A DNA stretch of 64,000 bases from CBDFHF01 sp965247565 (GTDB lineage: Bacteria > Pseudomonadota > Gammaproteobacteria > Methylococcales > Methylomonadaceae). The stretch covers positions 1-64,000 of the forward strand of contig CBDFHF010000001.1 in the NCBI GenBank assembly GCA_965247565.1. The letters run 5' to 3'. Below the pieces are notes generated by a model. That model was not told the DNA's origin and searched no databases. It worked only from the letters and a program-made list of their open reading frames with translations. Below are positions 1 to 8,180 of the stretch, piece by piece; the first letter of the stretch is position 1, and every line of letters begins with the position of its first letter. Both the position numbers and the translations under genes were made by a program.

Positions 1-534
1 GCCGGAGGCATTAAAGTGCTGGAAATTACCTTACGCACACCGATTGCTTTGGATGCGATTAGAGCGATTAGTGGGGAAGTAAAAGATGCCATCGTTGGCG
101 CTGGAACTATCACCAACACCACGCAATTGAAAGCCGCCGAAGCCGCCGGTGCGGTATTTGCCATTAGTCCTGGTTTAACACCCACATTACTGGCAGCTGC
201 AAATGCTGGCAATATCGCTTTAATTCCGGGTGTTTCAACGTTATCTGAACTGCTTTTAGGGATGGAATACGGACTGGATCATTTTAAATTTTTCCCGGCC
301 GAAAATGTTGGTGGTATCTCCATGTTAAAAGCGATTGCTGGCCCCATCCCCTCGGTGACTTTTTGCCCAACTGGGGGTATTTCGCCAGAAAACTACAATG
401 CCTATCTGCAATTAAGTAATGTTGCTTGCGTTGGCGGTTCATGGTTAGCACCTGCCGATGTTGTGAAAGCGAAAAACTGGGCACGAGTGACTGAGCTAGC
501 CAAACAAGCGATCGATAACGTTCGCCCGGCTTAA
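1..534 (+). CDS. eda: KDPG aldolase (2-keto-3-deoxy-6-phosphogluconate aldolase), 5' end outside window
   Basis: The reading frame is open from base 1, so the start lies before the window; the GTG at 16 is internal. About 177 C-terminal residues are present, against roughly 210 in the family. The enzyme splits KDPG into pyruvate and glyceraldehyde 3-phosphate in the Entner-Doudoroff pathway and is a class I (Schiff-base) TIM-barrel aldolase. Visible family blocks are VLEITLRT, VGAGTI, the FKFFPAE segment that carries the Schiff-base lysine, and CPTGGI, which binds phosphate. It is followed by 188 bp and then gltA on the same strand. In methanotrophs this enzyme also serves the KDPG variant of the ribulose monophosphate cycle; that role is inferred here. 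Confidence 0.95.
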   Translation, partial: AGGIKVLEITLRTPIALDAIRAISGEVKDAIVGAGTITNTTQLKAAEAAGAVFAISPGLTPTLLAAANAGNIALIPGVSTLSELLLGMEYGLDHFKFFPAENVGGISMLKAIAGPIPSVTFCPTGGISPENYNAYLQLSNVACVGGSWLAPADVVKAKNWARVTELAKQAIDNVRPA

Positions 535-676
535 GCGTTAATATTGTGTGGTTGACGCGCATAATTTCGATGATAGGTTATTTAGGTAGTTAGCTCGCAT
601 ATTAAGTTTGTAGTGTTTCTTAATTAACAGACTATCAACGAAATATGCCCAAAATTTAGTTTAGTATTTATCAGGC

Positions 677-695
677 TTTATGATAATTTCATAAA
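677..695 (+). promoter_or_regulatory. Inverted repeat just upstream of gltA
   Basis: TTTATGA and TCATAAA are perfect 7-bp arms around a 5-nt loop, 27 bp before the gltA start. This may be a leader hairpin or an operator. No U-run follows on the plus strand, so it is not a convincing terminator. Confidence 0.3.
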
Positions 696-722
696 AAACC
701 GCACCAAAACCGAGATAAAACC

Positions 723-2024
723 ATGGCTAAAATAAACAGTGTTAACTTAATCAACGAGCAAGAAGAGTCTATTTGTCAACTCCCTGTTCTGAGTGGAACC
801 ATTGGTCCTGATGTCATCGATGTTCAAACGCTGTACAAGCAGACGGACATGTTCACTTATGATCCTGGCTTTACCTCGACAGCCAGTTGTAAATCCAGCA
901 TCACCTATATAGACGGTGATGCTGGAATATTGCTTTATCGAGGCTATCCTATCGAGCAGCTGGCGGCAAACTGCACGTTTATAGAGATCTGCTATTTGTT
1001 GCAACACGGTGAATTGCCTAATCCCAAAGAAATGGCTGAGTTTTCCCACAGCATCACTCAGCATACGATGGTTCATGATCAGTTAACCAATTTTTTTAAA
1101 GGCTTTCGCCGAGATGCTCATCCCATGGCAATTATGGTTGGCGTAGTAGGTGCGTTATCAGCTTTTTACCATGATGCTCTAGACATTCACTCTAAAGAGC
1201 ACCGCAAAATAAGTGCTATTCGTCTGATTGCCAAAGTCCCTACCATTGCTGCCATGTGCCATAAATACAGTACAGGCTCGCCGTTTATGTATCCGCAAAA
1301 TAAATTAAGCTACGTCGAAAATTTTATGCGCATGATGCTGGCAACCCCCTGTGATGACTATATTCCTAACCCCATACTGGTAAAAGCACTGGATAGAATA
1401 CTAATACTCCATGCTGACCATGAACAAAATGCCTCAACTTCAACAGTGCGTTTAGCGGGTTCTAGCGGCGCCAATCCGTTTGCTTGTATTACTGCGGGTA
1501 TTGCCTGTCTTTGGGGGGCCGCTCATGGTGGCGCTAACGAGGCGGTTTTGAATATGCTTACGGAAATTGGCGACGTGACCAGAATCCCTGCTTATATCGC
1601 CAAAGCTAAAGACAAAAATGATTCTTTCCGACTCATGGGATTTGGTCATCGGGTTTATAAAAACCATGATCCTAGGGCCAAATTGATGCGCGAGACCTGT
1701 CATGAAGTATTAACCGAGCTTAATTTGCATGACGATAAATTATTTCAGTTGGCTTTGGCGTTAGAGCGTATTGCTTTGGAAGACGAGTATTTTATCGAGA
1801 AAAAACTGTACCCCAATGTCGATTTTTACTCTGGTATCGTTTTACACGCATTAGGTATCCCGACCAATATGTTTACTGCGATCTTTGCTATGGGCCGGAC
1901 CGTGGGTTGGATTTCACATTGGGATGAGATGATTTCAGACCCAAATCAAAAAATCGGTCGACCTAGACAGCTTTATACCGGAGCTGCCAAGCGAGATTTA
2001 CCGCCGGAATACATTAGATCTTAA
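723..2024 (+). CDS. gltA: Citrate synthase
   Basis: The product is 433 aa, the usual length of the hexameric gammaproteobacterial citrate synthase. It condenses oxaloacetate and acetyl-CoA into citrate as the first step of the TCA cycle. Active-site blocks are visible: AAHGGANEAV with its catalytic histidine, GFGHRVYKNHDPRA with the second histidine and substrate arginine, and VDFYSG with the catalytic aspartate. The start at 723 fits the conserved N-terminus, though the ribosome binding site is weak. The gene stands alone, with an inverted repeat upstream and a possible terminator hairpin downstream. Confidence 0.97.
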   Translation: MAKINSVNLINEQEESICQLPVLSGTIGPDVIDVQTLYKQTDMFTYDPGFTSTASCKSSITYIDGDAGILLYRGYPIEQLAANCTFIEICYLLQHGELPNPKEMAEFSHSITQHTMVHDQLTNFFKGFRRDAHPMAIMVGVVGALSAFYHDALDIHSKEHRKISAIRLIAKVPTIAAMCHKYSTGSPFMYPQNKLSYVENFMRMMLATPCDDYIPNPILVKALDRILILHADHEQNASTSTVRLAGSSGANPFACITAGIACLWGAAHGGANEAVLNMLTEIGDVTRIPAYIAKAKDKNDSFRLMGFGHRVYKNHDPRAKLMRETCHEVLTELNLHDDKLFQLALALERIALEDEYFIEKKLYPNVDFYSGIVLHALGIPTNMFTAIFAMGRTVGWISHWDEMISDPNQKIGRPRQLYTGAAKRDLPPEYIRS

Positions 2025-2335
2025 ATGATTCAAGCAGACGGATTTATGGTTTACGCATAAGTAGACCATAAATTTGGGTTCATTATGTCGATAAATGGTT
2101 TTTTCCAAAGCAAATGATGTCGTGTTTAGTCATCGAAATGCGATCGCGTTCCTCAATATTAGCCAATGTGACTTGATCACCGTTTGTTGGCAAACAAGCT
2201 ACTAGTATGTCCAACGTCGATCTTTAGCTCGATAAACTAAAACGAGCTACTGACTTCTCATTTTAGCCCATTCAGATACTTATGTTATCGGAGTGGCGTT
2301 AGTCTATAAAGCACACATTGATAGAGGAAATGACT
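2025..2335. other. Non-coding stretch between gltA and a small membrane protein gene
   Basis: No gene was recognised. Besides the hairpin at 2042-2073 there is a second perfect stem at 2225-2249, TAGCTCG pairing with CGAGCTA across an 11-nt loop, about 85 bp before the small membrane protein. No convincing promoter boxes were picked out. Confidence 0.5.
2042..2073 (+). terminator. Hairpin after gltA, possible terminator
   Basis: ATTTATGGT and ACCATAAAT form perfect 9-bp arms around a 14-nt loop, starting 18 bp after the gltA stop. The run that follows is TTGGGTT rather than a clean U-tract, so terminator function is only possible. Confidence 0.35.
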
Positions 2336-2503
2336 ATGGTAGATATTTTGTTGAGTTTTTTTTCTGCAATTCTGGGTATGAACATGAGAGATCATCATGA
2401 TATCCCCTTTGCGTTACCGTTGCTGCTGTTCATTTTTGTTGGCTTCGTCATCAATGTCATCGTGTTTCAATTCATTGGCAACGAGAAAGAAGAGTCAGAC
2501 TGA
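2336..2503 (+). CDS. Small single-span membrane protein, unknown function
   Basis: This is a 55-aa protein if it starts at the ATG at 2336, which has an AGAGGAA ribosome binding site about 7 nt upstream. The ATG at 2330 and the TTG at 2318 are in frame but badly spaced. An N-terminal amphipathic stretch is followed by a histidine-bearing linker (RDHHD), one strong hydrophobic helix at about residues 26-48, and an acidic tail. It resembles no family I can name. The small size, good ribosome binding site and clean membrane segment favour a real gene. It converges on the Crp/Fnr regulator gene, whose stop is 48 bp away. Confidence 0.55.
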   Translation: MVDILLSFFSAILGMNMRDHHDIPFALPLLLFIFVGFVINVIVFQFIGNEKEESD

Positions 2504-2550
2504 GAACATTTAGTATTACGAATAGGAGGCAAGTTTAAGATTCGCTCTAT

Positions 2551-3216
2551 TTACTGCTTATCACAAACTTGCCTTAGTGCTTCCCGGTTAATAATCTCGA
2601 CGGTGCCACGCTTTAAAGAGACCCAGCCATGGCTTTCAAAGCTTTTTAGGTGCCGGGAAACCACTTCGCGAGCACTGCCTAGTTCGTAAGCCAGCTCCTG
2701 ATGGGTCTTAACGATGATTCTATCGCCGGTTTCTAATAATGCTTTACAGATTCGCAGATCAATCGTGTCAAAAACTACCGCCTCCATACGACCAATTATC
2801 TTAGAAAGCCGGGCTGAAAAATTTTTAAATACAAATTCCCGAAAAAAAGCCGATTGTTCCATGCATCGATAAAATGCTTGGGATGACATTGCAAATGCGC
2901 TAACGTCACTTTCGGTTATCCCTTCAGCAGGGTAGCTGTCGCCACTCAGTAAACAAGAAGTGGTTAACACGCAAGAGTCACCGGAGCGAACATAATAGAG
3001 CAACACTTCTCGACCATTCTCCGACATGATTTGGACTTTAACGACGCCGGATAACAGCAATAAATAATGTTCACATAGACTGCCCGGATAAAACACCTGT
3101 TGCCCGGCAGGTATGGCCACCAAACTTGAGGAATCCATTAATGATTGAACGCCTTTGTCATTATTTTCAATAAATTGTGGAAAATGGGTTGCCCATAACT
3201 CTTGATGATTTTTCAT
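2551..3216 (-). CDS. Crp/Fnr family transcriptional regulator
   Basis: The product is 221 aa, with an N-terminal cyclic-nucleotide-binding-like beta roll (about residues 20-125), a dimerisation helix, and a C-terminal winged helix-turn-helix with recognition helix SAREVVSRHLKSFE near residues 180-195. The N-terminal cysteine cluster of FNR is absent. The sensor domain instead carries Cys48, Cys82 and Cys88, the last two inside CVLTTSC, which could support thiol or persulfide sensing; that is inference. Residues that bind cAMP in CRP are not evident. The gene points away from the bd oxidase/SQR cluster that begins about 1.3 kb to its right, and it is a plausible regulator of that cluster. Confidence 0.9.
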   Translation of the reverse strand: MKNHQELWATHFPQFIENNDKGVQSLMDSSSLVAIPAGQQVFYPGSLCEHYLLLLSGVVKVQIMSENGREVLLYYVRSGDSCVLTTSCLLSGDSYPAEGITESDVSAFAMSSQAFYRCMEQSAFFREFVFKNFSARLSKIIGRMEAVVFDTIDLRICKALLETGDRIIVKTHQELAYELGSAREVVSRHLKSFESHGWVSLKRGTVEIINREALRQVCDKQ

Positions 3217-3589
3217 TTTTGCCTACATATTCAGGAAGTGTTGCCAAAGTTCAGTATTAAACAAAACCAGTTTAATTGCACGATTTCTTGAAAACCTACA
3301 TAACTCTCGACAGCCAAAACTGGAGATAGAAAACGGCATTTAAATTTTGTCAGTTTAAAAGGAAAAGAACACTTAGCTTTTTCAGTAGAAAAATATCTAT
3401 AATTATGATTTAAATATGAAAATTATATTTTTACTTGGTAGGTTCAACTTTGATTGGTGGTAAATAATGAAAAAATGTTTTCCAATTTAATTGCCTTTAT
3501 GAAAGGATTAAATAGCCTGATATGCCAAAAAAACTAATATCAGCTGTTAATCTAAACACTGTTCCTTTACTTAATTTCTGTGTAAGTCT
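3217..3589. other. Intergenic region between divergent regulator and lipoprotein genes
   Basis: This AT-rich stretch has no gene. A perfect sigma-70 -10 box, TATAAT, lies at 3398-3403 on the plus strand, but no good -35 box precedes it. If used, it would give the lipoprotein transcript a leader of about 180 nt. An imperfect hairpin at 3486-3512 pairs TTTAAT-CCTTT with AAAGG-ATTAAA and lies within that leader. Confidence 0.4.
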
Positions 3590-4117
3590 ATGAAAACGCG
3601 AAAATATTTGTCTCTGTATCTGCTGCTGTCGGTTGTTGTTTCTATCTCAGGATGTGAGCAAAAACAACAGTCTGCGGGTATTATTAACCAAGCTGCTATT
3701 AAAAAATTCTCTAAAGCGACCACGATAGAGGGGGCAGTGAGTACCGGCAAATCGTTGATCAAAACAGGAATCGTTGAAGTCACTGATGAAAACGGGCAAA
3801 AAATTACTCAGGTATCGGTTGAGGACGGACATTTTCAAATTACCATTCCTTCGGGAACAAACCTACCGTTGTTGCTGAATTTTAGCTCCGAAACCCAAGC
3901 GGAGAAATTGGTGTCGGTTGTGTTATATGACGATGTAACAAAATATTACTTGGATCCATCGACCACCGCTATCGCCAAAGCCGCAAAGGCGATGGGTGGT
4001 TATACAAGAGCCAATTTGGTTAGAGCAGCCGAAAATACCACCCATACCCCAGACGCTAACAAAACCTCTACAGGCTGGCGAGGCGACCCAACAAGCCAAT
4101 ATGGTGGATGGCATTAA
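3590..4117 (+). CDS. Putative lipoprotein, unknown function
   Basis: This 175-aa protein opens with a lysine/arginine n-region and a hydrophobic helix ending in SISGC, a lipobox with the lipidated cysteine at residue 22, so it should sit on a membrane facing the periplasm. The middle (about residues 50-115) alternates hydrophobic and polar residues like a beta-sandwich, with phrases such as GIVEVTDENGQ that recall carboxypeptidase-regulatory-like folds; this match is weak. The C-terminus ends in an unusual glycine- and tryptophan-rich tail. It is followed by 377 bp before cydP, so it need not belong to the bd operon. Confidence 0.65.
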   Translation: MKTRKYLSLYLLLSVVVSISGCEQKQQSAGIINQAAIKKFSKATTIEGAVSTGKSLIKTGIVEVTDENGQKITQVSVEDGHFQITIPSGTNLPLLLNFSSETQAEKLVSVVLYDDVTKYYLDPSTTAIAKAAKAMGGYTRANLVRAAENTTHTPDANKTSTGWRGDPTSQYGGWH

Positions 4118-4354
4118 CCCGTGTAAGTATTCACAGCAGCTCTTGTTTGAGGTTATCCAAATGGGTCAGCATGACTTGGCGCCAAGATATGTCAATTGAG
4201 GGTCATTCTCGGTCAATATATTGATGATAAGGGTGTATGAGTCATGCCTAAAATCTAACCTTCCTTATCTATTCGTTAATTGCCATTCGGCTCATCCTCG
4301 GAAATTAAGACCGATGTTTCAAATTGCGTTTCATGCGCAGTGCAAGTGTTTCTT

Positions 4355-4371
4355 TGTTTCATTATGAAACA
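4355..4371. promoter_or_regulatory. 17-bp perfect palindrome, candidate activator site
   Basis: TGTTTCATTATGAAACA has 8-bp arms around one central base. It lies 140 bp before the first gene of the bd oxidase cluster and about 100 bp before a start point expected from the TGGCAC box. That is a usual distance for an enhancer-binding activator. The protein that binds it is unknown. Confidence 0.45.
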
Positions 4372-4458
4372 TATGCTTTAAGTAGAGGTAGTTATAAAAA
4401 TTAATTAAAACAATGTCATAAATAAAAAGTTGAAAGTGGCACGAATTGTGGTCTACAT

Positions 4459-4478
4459 TTATTAGTGATTGCTAATAA
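4459..4478. promoter_or_regulatory. Dyad upstream of cydP, candidate operator
   Basis: TTATTAG and CTAATAA are perfect 7-bp arms separated by 6 bp, the spacing seen in Crp/Fnr-type sites. The dyad ends 6 bp before the GGAGAA ribosome binding site of cydP, so a bound protein would more likely repress than activate. Confidence 0.35.
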
Positions 4479-4494
4479 TTTAGTGGAGAAGATT

Positions 4495-4767
4495 ATGGTT
4501 TCGTCACCGTTTTTTGAAAAAAGAGCATCCACTGCTGAACTCAATAATAAACCGCCAAGCACCAGCCTGTTGCGTTGGGAAATTGGCATTGCTCTATTGC
4601 TTAAAACCATTTTACTGACTGGCTTGTGGTTTCTAATTTTTAGATGGGAAGGCAAGCCGATAACAAAACCCGATATTGCGGCACGTTTTGCTTTACAAAA
4701 TTCCCAACCCGGCCAGTCTTCCGTTTTTATAACCCATCCAACCAAGGAGTCCGTCCATGTTCGGTGA
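4495..4767 (+). CDS. cydP: Small membrane protein of the bd oxidase operon, CydP-like
   Basis: This is a 90-aa protein if it starts at the ATG at 4495, preceded by GGAGAA; a GTG at 4465 would add ten residues without a ribosome binding site. It has one strong transmembrane helix at about residues 29-52, after an LLRWEIGIALLLK entry, and a polar C-terminal tail. Position and pattern match the putative small cytochrome oxidase protein CydP found directly upstream of cydA in many proteobacteria. It overlaps the cydA start by 11 bp, so the two are translationally coupled. Its exact function is not established; accessory or assembly roles for the oxidase are inferred. Confidence 0.7.
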   Translation: MVSSPFFEKRASTAELNNKPPSTSLLRWEIGIALLLKTILLTGLWFLIFRWEGKPITKPDIAARFALQNSQPGQSSVFITHPTKESVHVR

Positions 4768-6322
4768 AGATGTTGTCATGCTGTCCAGACTTCAGTTTGG
4801 TCTGACCGCGCTATATCACTTTCTCTTTGTGCCGCTGACCTTAGGCATGACTTTCATTCTGGGCATTATGGAATCTGTCTACGTGATGACCGGTAAAGAG
4901 GTCTACAAGGACATGACCAAGTTCTGGGGTAAGCTGTTTGGTATCAACTTTGCGATGGGCGTCACTACCGGTTTAACGTTAGAGTTTCAATTCGGTACCA
5001 ACTGGGCTTATTACTCTCATTACGTTGGCGATATTTTCGGACCGCTACTGGCTAGTGAAGGCTGGATGGCGTTTTTTCTGGAATCCACCTTTGTTGGTTT
5101 GTTTTTCTTTGGCTGGGATAAGCTCTCTAAAATACAGCATCTGACAGTAACGTGGCTGCTGGCTGTCGGCACGAGTCTATCCGCATTATGGATTTTGATT
5201 GCTAATGGCTGGATGCAGCATCCGGTTGGCGCAGAGTTTAATTACGAAACCCTGCGTATGGAAATGACCAGTTTCGCCGATGTGTTTTTCAACCCGGTCG
5301 CCCAGGTCAAATTTGTGCATACTGTTGCGGCGGGTTATGTGACTGGCTCGATGTTCGTGTTGGGTATCAGCTCCTGGTATTTACTCAATAAGCGCGATAT
5401 TGGCTTTGCCCGACGTTCGTTTTCTATTGCTTCGGCATTTGGTTTGGCATCAGTACTCTCGGTCATCGTGCTTGGTGACGAAAGTGGCTACACCTCCGGA
5501 GAAACTCAAAAACTTAAATTGGCGGCTATTGAATCAGAATGGGAAACGCACCCGGCACCAGCCAGTTTCACGGTGTTTGGCTTTCCTGATCAACAGAACG
5601 AAAGAACCGATTATGCGATCAAAATTCCTTATGTATTGGGCCTGATTGCTACTCGATCCATTGACGAAGATGTTAAAGGTTTAAAAGATTTGCGCAAGGA
5701 CAGCGCTGAGCGGATTAAAAACGGTATGGTTGCTTATGCAGAGTTACAAAAACTGCGTGCCGGGGACAAAAGTGAAGCGATCAAGCAGGCATTTGAGATG
5801 CACAAGGCCGATTTAGGCTACGGCTTGTTGTTAAAAAAGTACACCGACAAAGTGGTGGATGCCGACGCGGCGATGATTGATAAAGCCGCCAACGATACTG
5901 TACCCAAAGTGGCGCCATTGTTCTGGACCTTTAGGGTCATGGTGGCCTGTGGCTTCACCATGCTGTTTATTTTCGGAATGGCATTTTATTTCTGCGCCAC
6001 ACGGGTTGCGGATCAAAAGCGCTGGTTAATGCGCATGGCGGTCTGGGGCATTCCATTGCCATGGATTGCGGCAGAAACGGGTTGGTTTGTCGCCGAATTC
6101 GGCCGACAACCTTGGACGATTTCCGGAATCTTGCCTACTCATCTCAGTGTTTCCAGCATTAGCACTGAGCAGCTCTGGTTTAGTATTGGCGGTTTTGTTT
6201 TGTTCTACACAGTGTTGCTGATTATTGAGCTGTTCTTGATGTTCAAATATGTGCGCCTTGGGCCAAGCAGCTTGCACACCGGACGTTATTATCACGAATT
6301 ACAAGCCAGTCAGGCGCATTAA
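4757..6322 (+). CDS. cydA: Cytochrome bd ubiquinol oxidase subunit I
   Basis: At 521 aa it matches the long-Q-loop CydA of enteric bacteria. CydA oxidises quinol and carries hemes b558, b595 and d, reducing oxygen to water in the inner membrane. The start at 4757 has AAGGAG 7 nt upstream. Near the N-terminus, SRLQFGLTALYHFLFVPLTLG contains the conserved heme-ligand histidine; the periplasmic Q-loop spans about residues 240-390; GRQPW near residue 448 is the hallmark motif. Bd oxidases are known to keep working in sulfide, which fits the SQR gene downstream. It overlaps cydP, and the next gene begins 13 bp after its stop. Confidence 0.97.
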   Translation: MFGEDVVMLSRLQFGLTALYHFLFVPLTLGMTFILGIMESVYVMTGKEVYKDMTKFWGKLFGINFAMGVTTGLTLEFQFGTNWAYYSHYVGDIFGPLLASEGWMAFFLESTFVGLFFFGWDKLSKIQHLTVTWLLAVGTSLSALWILIANGWMQHPVGAEFNYETLRMEMTSFADVFFNPVAQVKFVHTVAAGYVTGSMFVLGISSWYLLNKRDIGFARRSFSIASAFGLASVLSVIVLGDESGYTSGETQKLKLAAIESEWETHPAPASFTVFGFPDQQNERTDYAIKIPYVLGLIATRSIDEDVKGLKDLRKDSAERIKNGMVAYAELQKLRAGDKSEAIKQAFEMHKADLGYGLLLKKYTDKVVDADAAMIDKAANDTVPKVAPLFWTFRVMVACGFTMLFIFGMAFYFCATRVADQKRWLMRMAVWGIPLPWIAAETGWFVAEFGRQPWTISGILPTHLSVSSISTEQLWFSIGGFVLFYTVLLIIELFLMFKYVRLGPSSLHTGRYYHELQASQAH

Positions 6323-6335
6323 AATGGAGTCAACC

Positions 6336-6845
6336 ATGCACAAAATAGTGTTGTCATTACTCTTATTTTCAGCGGTCGAGACTGTTTGCGCTATCGAGCC
6401 AGCCAGTTCCACTCGGCTTGATGAAGTTGCTGGGCGAGGCAGTAAGGTAATGCCGTTTAACCTTGAAAAAACATTGCATATTTTCGACAAAATCGAAAAG
6501 GGCGGTTTACAACAGGTGATTGCCAAAGACACTAATGATGTCGAACAAATCGAACTAACACGGAAGCATTTGGCAGATATTGCTGCAGGTTTTGCTAAGG
6601 GAGATTTTTCCGGGCCCCAGCGTATTCACGGTGCTGATATGCCTGGGCTTAAAGAGTTGAGCGCTGGCGCAAAACAAGTGCGATTTGTCTACCAAGACCT
6701 GCCGAACGGCGGACAAATTGAGTATTTAACTGATGTTCCAGAGTTGGTAACGGCAATTCATAGCTATTTTGACGCTCAACTTAGTGATCACGCCCGCCAT
6801 GCAATGCCGGGTGGACATGGTCAGCATCATGGTCATCAGCCTTAA
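6336..6845 (+). CDS. Secreted His-rich protein encoded between cydA and cydB
   Basis: The ATG at 6336 has GGAG 6 nt upstream and gives 169 aa with a clear signal peptide ending near VCA. An in-frame ATG at 6324 lacks a ribosome binding site. The mature part is soluble, with conserved-looking phrases TRLDEVAGRG, MPFNLEKTLHIF and IHGADMPGL, and ends in a tail with eight histidines that could bind a metal. I recall related proteins being labelled aspartate carbamoyltransferase in databases; nothing in this sequence supports that. Lying between cydA and cydB with short gaps on both sides, it is very likely co-transcribed with the oxidase. Its role is unknown; heme or metal handling is a guess. 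Confidence 0.8.
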   Translation: MHKIVLSLLLFSAVETVCAIEPASSTRLDEVAGRGSKVMPFNLEKTLHIFDKIEKGGLQQVIAKDTNDVEQIELTRKHLADIAAGFAKGDFSGPQRIHGADMPGLKELSAGAKQVRFVYQDLPNGGQIEYLTDVPELVTAIHSYFDAQLSDHARHAMPGGHGQHHGHQP

Positions 6846-6874
6846 TCGTTTAACTATCTTAAGAGGAACAAGCC

Positions 6875-8014
6875 ATGTTCGATTATGAGTCTATCCGTCT
6901 GATCTGGTGGTTGTTTATCGGCATTGTTGCCATTGCCTTTGCATTGACCGAGGGCTTTGATTTCGGTATCGGCACGTTGCTGCCGTTGCTGGGAAAAACA
7001 GATATTGAGCGGCGCGTCATTATTAACACGGTCGGCGCTACTTGGGAGGGCAATCAAGTTTGGCTGGTATTGTTAGGCGGAGCCATATTTGCTATCTGGC
7101 CTGCAGTCTACGCCACGTTATTTTCCGGTTTATATGCCGCCATGCTGCTGGTGTTATTTGCATTGTTTTTCAGGCCGGTGGGATTTGATTATCGAAGCAA
7201 GCTCGACAATACCAGTTGGCGCAGTGCTTGGGATTGGGGCTTGTTTATCGGTGGAACCCTACCGCCAATTCTACTAGGTGTGTTGGTGGGGAATTTAATT
7301 TTGGGCTTGCCGTTTCATCTGGATCAGGATTTACGGTCTTTTTATGACGGGACATTTTTGGCCTTGCTCAGTCCATTTGCCTTGCTTTGTGGATTAATCG
7401 GCGTACTGATCACCAGTTTACATGGTGCGCTGTTTCTGAAATGGCGAACTGAAGGTGTGTTATACGATCGTGCCACGACCGCTGTCTCAGTTATTGGGCC
7501 ACTGTTGTTGACTACGCTGATAGCGGCGACGATCTGGGTATTTTGGGGACTTAATCGTCCTGAGATAACACAGATGGCGGGTACCGCTGCGCCTTCCAAT
7601 CCACTCAATAAAACCGTTACCGCTATTGGTCCGGGCTGGGCAGCGCATTTTCTCGCTCATCCATGGATGATATTGGCGCCCATACTTGGATTTTGCGGAA
7701 TAACGTTTGCCTGGTTGTTAGGTAAAGGCCAATCAACCATGGGGGCTTTTCTGTCCAGCTGTGTAGGTATCGTCGGACTTTTATTGACAGTTGGCTTTGG
7801 CTTATTTCCCTTCCTGCTCATTTCTTCAACCGATGCTAGCTCTAGTCTGACCTTGTGGGATGCCAGCTCTAGCCACAAAACACTGCTGCTGGCATTTTGG
7901 ATTACGGTAATTTTCCTGCCTATCGTGCTTTTATATACCCGCTGGGTGTATAAGGTGCTCTGGGGCGGCGTTACTGAAGCCACCGTTTTGAAAGACTCAC
8001 ACACACTTTATTAA
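6875..8014 (+). CDS. cydB: Cytochrome bd ubiquinol oxidase subunit II
   Basis: The product is 379 aa, the standard length of the cofactor-poor partner subunit of CydA. The N-terminus ESIRLIWWLFIGIVAIAFALTEGFDFG and the block NTVGATWEGNQVWLVLLGG are family hallmarks, followed by about eight membrane helices. The start at 6875 has AGAGGA upstream. The stop is 10 bp before cydX and shares its AAGGAG ribosome binding site region. It should assemble with CydA and CydX in the inner membrane. Confidence 0.97.
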   Translation: MFDYESIRLIWWLFIGIVAIAFALTEGFDFGIGTLLPLLGKTDIERRVIINTVGATWEGNQVWLVLLGGAIFAIWPAVYATLFSGLYAAMLLVLFALFFRPVGFDYRSKLDNTSWRSAWDWGLFIGGTLPPILLGVLVGNLILGLPFHLDQDLRSFYDGTFLALLSPFALLCGLIGVLITSLHGALFLKWRTEGVLYDRATTAVSVIGPLLLTTLIAATIWVFWGLNRPEITQMAGTAAPSNPLNKTVTAIGPGWAAHFLAHPWMILAPILGFCGITFAWLLGKGQSTMGAFLSSCVGIVGLLLTVGFGLFPFLLISSTDASSSLTLWDASSSHKTLLLAFWITVIFLPIVLLYTRWVYKVLWGGVTEATVLKDSHTLY

Positions 8015-8024
8015 GGAGACAATC

Positions 8025-8180
8025 ATGTGGTATTTCACTTGGATACTCGGCGTTGGATTTGCTGCCTCGTTTGCCATTATTAACGCCATGTGGCTGGAGT
8101 CAGTATGCGATATTGATAACCATGGTATTGATCAGTCTTGTGACAGTTTGCGTAAAAACCATAAGGAGACATCGCAATGA
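8025..8180 (+). CDS. cydX: Cytochrome bd oxidase small subunit CydX
   Basis: This 51-aa reading frame starts at 8025 with AAGGAG 6 nt upstream. It begins MWYFTWILGVGFAASFAIIN, the typical single-helix CydX/YbgT pattern, followed by AMWLES, a conserved end of the membrane segment. CydX stabilises the heme environment of the CydAB oxidase in other bacteria. The tail after the helix is longer than usual and contains two cysteines. Its stop overlaps the next start in an ATGA arrangement, so the genes are translationally coupled. Confidence 0.93.
   Translation: MWYFTWILGVGFAASFAIINAMWLESVCDIDNHGIDQSCDSLRKNHKETSQ

Larger units (their letters stand above)
4118..4494. other. Leader and control region of the bd oxidase/SQR cluster
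   Basis: No gene was recognised. The region holds a perfect 17-bp palindrome (4355-4371), a TGGCAC box at 4437-4442 that partly fits a sigma-54 promoter, and a 20-bp dyad at 4459-4478 just before the cydP ribosome binding site. Several further TGTTTC-like words lie at about 4315-4352, ahead of the palindrome. Confidence 0.5.

Noticed and set aside
3996..4199. 67-codon frame overlapping the end of the lipoprotein gene
   Set aside because: It overlaps a better-supported gene in another frame, and its non-overlapping tail shows no recognisable protein character.
4437..4451. Firm sigma-54 promoter for the bd/SQR cluster
   Set aside because: TGGCAC is perfect at -24, but the -12 element is GTGG rather than TTGC, so no promoter feature was entered.
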